A stretch of DNA of 40,986 bases from Clostridia bacterium (lineage in GTDB: Bacteria; Bacillota; Clostridia; Monoglobales; Monoglobaceae). Position 1 is the first letter of the stretch. Every line of letters begins with the position of its first letter. This document shows, one piece after another, positions 34,849 through 40,986 of this stretch. The notes beneath the pieces are model-generated. The model worked only from the letters and a program-made list of their open reading frames with translations, was not told where the DNA came from and did not search any database. The position numbers and the translations under genes are program-made. The stretch spans positions 1-40,986 of the forward strand of contig JAFQSM010000026.1 in the NCBI GenBank assembly GCA_017409575.1, in the 5' to 3' direction.

Positions 34849-37800
34849 TTACGCTTTTTCAATTGCGATTGTTACTTTTTCGCCGTTTATATTCCATTCC
34901 TTGCCGGAATTTTCGCCTTGTTCAATCGAAACAGCCAAAGCCTGAGCCGAAATCTCTGCCTTGTTGGCTTTGATGATTGCATCAATGCGGTCGCTGCCAA
35001 AGTAAAGTACGCTGATGTTGTCCTGAACTTCAAAACCACTGTCTTTGCGCATTGTCTGGATTTTGCTGAGGATTTCTCTTACAAATCCCTCTTCAACAAG
35101 TTCTTCGGTCAGATTTGTGTCAAGCACAACTGTATAAGCCGAATCACTGTCTGATACAAAGCCGTCTTTTTGAAGAGTTTCAACCAAAACATCATCAATT
35201 CCAAACTCAACATCTGTACCCTCAACTGTAAGCTTTATGTTTTCGCCCTTGTTAAGAGTTGCTATAACCTCGGCACCATTCATTTTGTTTACTTCTTCAA
35301 ATATTGCTCTTACAATTTTGCCGTATTTGGGGCCCATTGTCTTAAGCTGCGGTTTGAAGTTGTACGAGATGAACGAACTTGCATCCTGAGTAACTTCAAG
35401 TTCTTTGACATTAAGCTCGTCAAGGATAATATCCTTGTAAACATCATCAAGAGCCTCGTTTGTCTGAACAAATATTTTTGCAATAGGCTGTCTGTTCTTT
35501 ATATTTGCGGCATTTCGGCAAGCACGACCAAGAATAACAATCTTTCGTGCTGCATCCATTTCGGCTTCGATTTCAGCAAAATCAAATTCGCTGTTTGCTG
35601 ATGGGAAGTCGCAAAGATGAATACTCTCGGGCGCGGATTTATCCACGCTCAGGACAAGATTCTGATAAATCATTTCTGTCATAAACGGAATAAATGGTGC
35701 GCAAACCTTTGAAAATTCGCTAAGAACTGTATAAAGTGTCATATACGCCGAAATCTTATCTTCTGTAAGCTCGCTTGCCCAGAATCTTTCTCTGCTGCGG
35801 CGAACGTACCAGTTTGAAAGTTCGTCGGTAAAGTCCTGAATAACTCTGGTTGCTTCGGTAATCTTGTAATTTTCGAGATACTCGTCAACTGTTCTGATTG
35901 CATAGTTGAGCTTTGATAAAATCCACTTGTCAAGAAGTGTGAGTTTTTCTTTATCAAGCTTATGCTCTGTGGGATTGAAGTTGTCTATATCCGCATAGAG
36001 AACATAGAATGCGTATGTGTTCCAGAGCGTACCCATAAGTTTTCTCTGCGACTCCGAAACTGCCTCGTCATGGAAGCGGTTGGGAAGCCAGGGTGCACTG
36101 TTGGAATAGAAATACCATCTTACCGCGTCAGAACCCTGTTTGTTAAGGACATCCCACGGATTAACAACATTGCCTATATGCTTGGACATCTTGCGTCCGT
36201 TTTTGTCCTGAACATGGCCCAGAACAATAACATTTTTGTATGGTGACTCATCAAAGAGAAGTGTCGAAATTGCAATAAGTGTATAGAACCATCCGCGAGT
36301 CTGGTCAATTGCTTCGCTGATGAAGTCTGCCGGGAAGTTTTTCTCAAACATTTCCTTGTTTTCAAAAGGATAGTGCCATTGTGCAAACGGCATCGAACCC
36401 GAGTCAAACCAGCAGTCAATAACATCCGGTACACGCTTCATTTCTTTGCCGCACTTCTCGCACTTTAAGAAAACATTGTCCACATAAGGCTTGTGAAGTT
36501 CGATATCGTCAGGGACATTTATACCTTTTGTCTTAAGTTCTTCTATTGACCCGATACATTCGTGATGACCGCATTCGCAAGTCCAGATGGGAAGCGGTGT
36601 TCCCCAGTATCTTGAACGTGAAAGACCCCAGTCAATTACATTTTCAAGGAAGTTTCCGAATCTGCCGTGTTTGATATTGTCTGGCATCCAGTTTACAGTT
36701 TCGTTGTTTTTAAGAAGTTTGTCGCGTACTGCCGACATCTTGATAAACCAGGTATCGCAAGCATAATAAAGAAGCGGTGTGTCACATCTCCAGCAGAACG
36801 GATAGCTGTGCTCGAAGTCAATAACTTCAAAAAGCTGACCTCTGTCGCGAAGGTCACGGATAACAAGCTTGTCTGCATCTTTTACAAACATACCCTTCCA
36901 CGGTTCAACTGCATCCACAAACTTACCCTGGGTATTTACAAGATTTACAAATGGCAAGTCGTTTTCTTTGCCGACTCTTGAGTCGTCTTCACCAAAGGCA
37001 GGCGCGATATGAACTATACCCGTACCATCGCTCATTGTTACATAGTTGTCTGCAACAACAAAGTACGCCTTTTTGTCCGGCTTTGCAAAGTTAAAGAGCG
37101 GCTCATACTCAAGTCCGCAAAGGTCTGTGCCTTTGTATTTTTCGATTACTGTATATTCTTCTTTGATTACAGTATCAATAAGAGCCTCGGCAAGAATAAA
37201 GGTTTCTTCACCGCACTTAATCTTGACATAGGTTTCGCCCGGGTTCACACAAAGTGCCACGTTTGACGGAAGCGTCCAGGGTGTTGTTGTCCACGCAAGG
37301 ATATATTCGTTTGTCTTGCCCTTTACAATAAACTTGGCAATAAGAGATGCTTCCTTTACATCCTTGTAGCCCTGTGCAACCTCGTGGCTTGAAAGCGATG
37401 TTCCGCAGCGCGGGCAATAGGGCATAATCTTGTGTCCCTTGTAAAGAAGCTTTTTGTCCCAGATTGTTTTAAGTGCCCACCAAACCGACTCGATATAGTC
37501 GTTGTGATATGTTACATAAGGATTTTCCATATCTGCCCAAAAGCCGACACGGTCACTCATTTCTTCCCATTCGCTTTGATAAGTAAACACGCTGTCCTTA
37601 CACTTTTTAACAAAGTCCTCAATTCCATAATTTTCAATCTGAGGCTTACCGCTGATCCCAAGCTGTTTTTCAACTTCAAGCTCTACAGGCAATCCATGAG
37701 TATCCCAGCCTGCCTTACGCTGCACGCTGTAACCTTTCATTGTGCGGTAACGCGGAATAAGGTCCTTGATAACACGGGTCAGGACATGTCCGATATGCGG

Positions 37801-37959
37801 CTTGCCGTTTGCTGTGGGCGGGCCGTCAAAAAAAGTGTATATTTCGCCGCCTTCGCGGTTTTTTATACTCTTTTTGAATATATCATTATCCTTCCAAAAT
37901 TTTACTATCTCTTTTTCTCTGTCCACAAAAGACAGGTCGGTTGATACCTTATCGTACAT
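34849..37959 (-). CDS. ileS: Isoleucyl-tRNA synthetase, long (type 2) form
   Basis: This 1,036-residue enzyme charges tRNA-Ile. The HIGH motif is in GKPHIGHVLTR, the KMSKS loop reads GRKMSKHIGN, and editing-domain sequences such as WTTTPWTLPSN are intact. The ATG at 37959 has AGGAGG seven bases upstream; an in-frame ATG at 37998 adds 13 residues without support. Length and the EGGEIYTFFDGPPTANG start are those of the eukaryote-like type 2 enzymes, many of which are naturally less sensitive to mupirocin; sensitivity here is not known. The leader is only about 55 bases, so there is no T-box riboswitch. Confidence 0.95.
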   Translation of the reverse strand: MYDKVSTDLSFVDREKEIVKFWKDNDIFKKSIKNREGGEIYTFFDGPPTANGKPHIGHVLTRVIKDLIPRYRTMKGYSVQRKAGWDTHGLPVELEVEKQLGISGKPQIENYGIEDFVKKCKDSVFTYQSEWEEMSDRVGFWADMENPYVTYHNDYIESVWWALKTIWDKKLLYKGHKIMPYCPRCGTSLSSHEVAQGYKDVKEASLIAKFIVKGKTNEYILAWTTTPWTLPSNVALCVNPGETYVKIKCGEETFILAEALIDTVIKEEYTVIEKYKGTDLCGLEYEPLFNFAKPDKKAYFVVADNYVTMSDGTGIVHIAPAFGEDDSRVGKENDLPFVNLVNTQGKFVDAVEPWKGMFVKDADKLVIRDLRDRGQLFEVIDFEHSYPFCWRCDTPLLYYACDTWFIKMSAVRDKLLKNNETVNWMPDNIKHGRFGNFLENVIDWGLSRSRYWGTPLPIWTCECGHHECIGSIEELKTKGINVPDDIELHKPYVDNVFLKCEKCGKEMKRVPDVIDCWFDSGSMPFAQWHYPFENKEMFEKNFPADFISEAIDQTRGWFYTLIAISTLLFDESPYKNVIVLGHVQDKNGRKMSKHIGNVVNPWDVLNKQGSDAVRWYFYSNSAPWLPNRFHDEAVSESQRKLMGTLWNTYAFYVLYADIDNFNPTEHKLDKEKLTLLDKWILSKLNYAIRTVDEYLENYKITEATRVIQDFTDELSNWYVRRSRERFWASELTEDKISAYMTLYTVLSEFSKVCAPFIPFMTEMIYQNLVLSVDKSAPESIHLCDFPSANSEFDFAEIEAEMDAARKIVILGRACRNAANIKNRQPIAKIFVQTNEALDDVYKDIILDELNVKELEVTQDASSFISYNFKPQLKTMGPKYGKIVRAIFEEVNKMNGAEVIATLNKGENIKLTVEGTDVEFGIDDVLVETLQKDGFVSDSDSAYTVVLDTNLTEELVEEGFVREILSKIQTMRKDSGFEVQDNISVLYFGSDRIDAIIKANKAEISAQALAVSIEQGENSGKEWNINGEKVTIAIEKA

Positions 37960-38015
37960 TTTACGACCTCCTGAATATATGTAAATTTTCAGATTCAAAA
38001 ATCATATACCCCTCT

Positions 38016-38044
38016 ATTTTACAAGAAAAATCGGCATTTGTAAA
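38016..38044 (-). promoter_or_regulatory. Promoter of ileS
   Basis: On the minus strand TTTACA (38039-38044) and TAAAAT (38016-38021) are spaced by 17 bases, about 55 bases before the start codon. Confidence 0.65.
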
Positions 38045-38104
38045 GTAATTTATTAAATTTCCTTGAATTTTGGGTAAATTTTTATCTGCTTTCCAAAAAA
38101 ATCA

Positions 38105-38133
38105 TTGAATTAACCCTTAATTTGTGGTATACT
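38105..38133 (+). promoter_or_regulatory. Promoter of the ClpE-like gene
   Basis: TTGAAT (38105-38110) and TATACT (38128-38133) have a 17-base spacer. I see no tandem GGTCAAA repeat, so no CtsR operator is evident. Confidence 0.75.
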
Positions 38134-38199
38134 CTCTTAAGTATATTGGTCGATTTTTATATTTTGATATATATTGTGACAAAATTACGGAGGTAAGTT

Positions 38200-40545
38200 A
38201 TGCTCTGTGTAAGATGCAAAAAAAATATGGCTGTTGTTTTTATCAACAAAATAGACCCCGACGGCAAGCAGGTCAACGAGGGATATTGCCTTTCGTGCGC
38301 AAAGGAACTTAACATAGGTGCTGTAAGCGATATGATTAAAAACCTTGGAATAAGTCCCGAGGAATTTGATAATATGAACAGTGAATCTATGCGGATGATG
38401 CAGGATATGAGCGAATCAGGCGAATTTGACCCATCGATGTTTGGCGAAATGTTTGGCGAGCTTGGGGACTTTGACGATGCTGAAGATGGCGGTGCTACAA
38501 AAAAATCACCTCTCTCATTCCTTTCCAATATGTTTGGTGGGGGTGTGTCCGCCGATTCTTCTTCCGAAAACAAACAGCCAAAGGCAAAAGAGAAACCCGA
38601 GAAAAAAGACAAAAAGCACAAATTTCTTAATATGTACGGCACGAATCTGACTCAAAAAGCAAAAGATGGGCAGATTGACCGTGTCATCGGTCGTGACAGT
38701 GAAATGGCTCGTGTTGCTCAAATTCTTAATCGCCGTACAAAAAACAACCCTGTGCTTCTTGGCGAGCCCGGTGTCGGAAAGACCGCCATTGCAGAAGGTC
38801 TTGCTCTCAGAATTGTAGAAGGAAATGTCCCTGCAAAGCTTCTTGACCGCGAGATTTATCTTGTTGATATGTCCGCTATGGTCGCAGGAACACAGTTCCG
38901 AGGTCAGTTTGAGTCAAGGCTCAAAAGCCTTATAAATGAGGTAAAGGCTCTTGGCAATATTATTCTTGTAATTGACGAGGTCCACATCCTTACAAAAGCA
39001 GGCGATGCCGAAGGCGCAATGAATGCAGGAAACATATTAAAGCCTGCACTTTCACGCGGCGAAATACAGATAATCGGCGCAACCACCTTGGAAGAATACC
39101 GCAAGTATATAGAAAAAGACAGTGCACTTGAAAGACGATTCCAGTCGGTTTTGGTCGAGGAACCGTCTGTTGACGAAACCATCGAAATTTTAAAAGGCAT
39201 CAAGTCTTACTATGAAGATTATCACAAAGTGAAGATTTCGGATGATATTATCCGCACAGCTGCCATCCTTTCAAAGCGTTATATAACCGACAGATTTCTG
39301 CCGGACAAGGCTATTGATGTTATTGACGAGGCAGCATCACGGGCAAACCTCAGCAATTCCGCTCTTGTCGAGATTGCAAAGCTCGAAAACGAGCTTAAGG
39401 CTGTAACAGCATCACAGGCTGAACTGGAAGCCGAAAATGCAAAGAGCGAAAATGTCCCCGACGAAAATTATCAGAAGCTTGCCGAGCTTAAAAGTCGCGA
39501 ATGCAAAATAAAAGACGAGCTTGTGCAACTTAAAAGTCAGGCAACTGATATCGAAATTACCGCCGAAGATTTGGCATTGGTAATCGAAAGCTGGACAAAA
39601 ATCCCGGTCAAAGGCATAACTGAATTCGAGACAAACAACCTTTTAAACCTTGAAGAAAATCTTCACAAAAACCTCATCGGTCAAAACGAAGCAGTATCGG
39701 CAGTTGCGCGTGGAATACGCCGCAAACGCGCTGGACTCAGCATCAAAAGAAGACCTGCATCGTTTATCTTTGTGGGCCCCACAGGTGTCGGCAAGACCGA
39801 GCTTGTAAAGCAAATCGCCAGAGAGGTTTTTTCGACCGAGGATGCACTTATCCGCTTTGATATGTCCGAATTTATGGAAAAGCACTCAGCATCAAAGCTG
39901 ATTGGCTCTCCCCCCGGATATGTAGGGTATGACGATGCCGGACAGCTTACCGAAAGAGTCCGTCGCCATCCGTATTCGGTAATCCTTTTTGACGAAATAG
40001 AAAAGGCACACCCTGATGTATTCAATATGCTGCTTCAGATTCTGGATGATGGACGAATCACAGACAGTCACGGCAAAACCGTTTCGTTTGAAGATTGTAT
40101 TATAGTTATGACCTCAAATGCAGGCAGTACGGATTCTTCCTCTGTTACAGGGTTTGGGGCAGATACTAATGCATCGTCAAAAACGCGTGCCGAAAAGGCA
40201 CTTCGTCAGATATTCAGACCCGAATTCTTAAACAGAATTGACGAAATAGTTATCTTTGACCAGCTTTCAAAAGAAGATTTGCTCAAAATCGCCGACCTGA
40301 TGCTTGCAGAGCTTGGTCGTGGACTTTTGGAAAAAGGAATTTCAATCGAAGTTTCCGACGAGGCAAAAGCTCTTATCGCAAATGACGGCTACAGTCCAAA
40401 ATATGGTGCAAGACCTATGCGCAGATATATTGAACGCAATATTGAGGACCAGCTTGCACAAATGTATATAAGCGGCACTCTTAAGTCAGAAAGCTTCGCC
40501 CTTGTCGGTGTTAATGACGGAAAAATTGAAATTACTATTAAATAA
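38200..40545 (+). CDS. ClpE/ClpC-like AAA+ unfoldase with N-terminal McsA-like zinc finger
   Basis: This 781-residue HSP100 protein should unfold substrates for the ClpP protease. The N-terminus has a four-cysteine zinc finger (Cys3, Cys6, Cys30, Cys33) like McsA and ClpE, in place of the paired Clp N-repeats. A flexible acidic stretch (about 60-140) precedes the first AAA+ domain (Walker A GEPGVGKT at 188-195, IDEVHIL). A short coiled middle domain (about 385-450) follows. The second AAA+ domain has [19 protein letters not shown] and a TGFG loop in the position of the ClpP-binding (V/I)GF motif. The start has GGAGG seven bases upstream. No mcsAB or ctsR gene is in the window. Confidence 0.9.
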   Translation: MLCVRCKKNMAVVFINKIDPDGKQVNEGYCLSCAKELNIGAVSDMIKNLGISPEEFDNMNSESMRMMQDMSESGEFDPSMFGEMFGELGDFDDAEDGGATKKSPLSFLSNMFGGGVSADSSSENKQPKAKEKPEKKDKKHKFLNMYGTNLTQKAKDGQIDRVIGRDSEMARVAQILNRRTKNNPVLLGEPGVGKTAIAEGLALRIVEGNVPAKLLDREIYLVDMSAMVAGTQFRGQFESRLKSLINEVKALGNIILVIDEVHILTKAGDAEGAMNAGNILKPALSRGEIQIIGATTLEEYRKYIEKDSALERRFQSVLVEEPSVDETIEILKGIKSYYEDYHKVKISDDIIRTAAILSKRYITDRFLPDKAIDVIDEAASRANLSNSALVEIAKLENELKAVTASQAELEAENAKSENVPDENYQKLAELKSRECKIKDELVQLKSQATDIEITAEDLALVIESWTKIPVKGITEFETNNLLNLEENLHKNLIGQNEAVSAVARGIRRKRAGLSIKRRPASFIFVGPTGVGKTELVKQIAREVFSTEDALIRFDMSEFMEKHSASKLIGSPPGYVGYDDAGQLTERVRRHPYSVILFDEIEKAHPDVFNMLLQILDDGRITDSHGKTVSFEDCIIVMTSNAGSTDSSSVTGFGADTNASSKTRAEKALRQIFRPEFLNRIDEIVIFDQLSKEDLLKIADLMLAELGRGLLEKGISIEVSDEAKALIANDGYSPKYGARPMRRYIERNIEDQLAQMYISGTLKSESFALVGVNDGKIEITIK

Positions 40546-40555
40546 AAAAACAAGG

Positions 40556-40586
40556 GGCTGTTTAAAAACTATGTTTTTAAACAGCC
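40556..40586. terminator. Hairpin after the ClpE-like gene
   Basis: A 14-bp perfect stem (GGCTGTTTAAAAAC / GTTTTTAAACAGCC) with a TAT loop lies 10 bases after the stop codon. No strong T run follows on the plus strand, but the T-rich 3' arm may suffice. Confidence 0.65.
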
Positions 40587-40682
40587 TTCCATTAGGGGAT
40601 AGGTAAAATAGTCCCTTATTTTAAAATATTTCTTTTTTTAGCGTATAGTTTAAAAAATATGGTTAAAAAATAAAAAAAACCC

Positions 40683-40711
40683 TTGACAAACCATCAACTT
40701 ACTGTTATAAT
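40683..40711 (+). promoter_or_regulatory. Consensus promoter of the tRNA operon
   Basis: TTGACA (40683-40688) and TATAAT (40706-40711) both match consensus exactly with a 17-base spacer, as expected for stable RNA genes. Confidence 0.9.
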
Positions 40712-40753
40712 ACTTAGAGTCGGTCGCAGGGCGGCTTACACGAGGTACACTAT

Positions 40754-40827
40754 GCGGGTGTAGTTCAATGGTAGAATCTCAGCCTTCCAAGCTGATTGCG
40801 TGGGTTCGATTCCCATCACCCGCTCCA
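40754..40827 (+). tRNA. tRNA-Gly (TCC)
   Basis: The cloverleaf has acceptor GCGGGTG/CACCCGC and anticodon TCC in CTTCCAA, and CCA is encoded. Confidence 0.96.
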
Positions 40828-40834
40828 CTTATTT

Positions 40835-40911
<77 letters not shown>

Positions 40912-40920
40912 CTTTTATAT

Positions 40921-40986
40921 GGTGGGTATAGCTCAGTTGGTTAGAGCGCTAGATTGTGGCTCTAGAGGTCGTCGGTTCGACTCCGA
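40921..40986 (+). tRNA. tRNA-His (GTG), cut by window edge
   Basis: The sequence starts GGTGGGTATAGCTC, where the first G is the extra G-1 of tRNA-His, and carries anticodon GTG in TTGTGGC. The 3' acceptor strand lies beyond the window. Confidence 0.93.

Noticed and set aside
38040..38199. CtsR operator upstream of the ClpE-like gene
   Set aside because: Only a single GGTC-like element is present, without the tandem GGTCAAA heptads.

Overview
The window reads as chromosome of a spore-forming, moderately AT-rich Gram-positive anaerobe of the class Clostridia. The evidence is the sporulation genes (spoIIGA-sigE, a cwlD-like amidase, gerW/ytfJ), an S-layer-homology surface protein, scpAB, ECF-type vitamin uptake, strong AGGAGG ribosome binding sites and Firmicutes-type tRNAs. 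I cannot name the species.

Region 1 (1-7,560, minus strand) is a predicted cobalamin capture and import operon. A promoter and a cobalamin riboswitch lead into an S-layer-anchored protein with a DUF4430-like domain and an alpha-helical domain, the two modules that make up animal transcobalamin and intrinsic factor. Next come a DUF4430 lipoprotein, an EcfT membrane subunit, and one 819-residue polypeptide fusing two ECF ATPases to a substrate-binding S component. A partial DUF1538 membrane protein runs off the left edge. This is the most striking system in the window.

Region 2 (7,576-16,126, minus) is housekeeping: M18 aminopeptidase, lytic transglycosylase, coaE, polA, gerW, a DUF2953 protein, scpB, scpA and a site-2-type protease.

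Region 3 (16,196-22,363) is a catabolic locus, probably for a sugar acid: a GntP permease with its own promoter and a palindromic operator, an enolase-superfamily dehydratase, a zinc alcohol dehydrogenase, a DapA-family aldolase and an M24 metallopeptidase-fold protein. A divergent PocR/AraC regulator controls it by inference.

Region 4 (22,367-29,100) is an accessory island of AT-rich genes. It starts with an array of seven different short hairpins separated by conserved TGAAAT/ATTTCA boxes. Then comes a 1,203-residue TIR + PD-(D/E)XK nuclease + NACHT protein (a probable anti-phage NLR-like sensor with two effector domains), a large serine recombinase, a KilA-N protein and a small ORF carrying only the recombinase DNA-binding domain.

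Region 5 (29,280-40,986) returns to core genes: tRNA-Leu and initiator tRNA-Met, spoIIGA-sigE behind a Spo0A-type promoter, a cwlD-like amidase, an EF-G paralogue, a structured RNA with a terminator ahead of a 51-codon gene, a long-type isoleucyl-tRNA synthetase, a ClpE-like unfoldase with an McsA-like zinc finger, and a tRNA operon (Gly, Arg, His) cut by the right edge.
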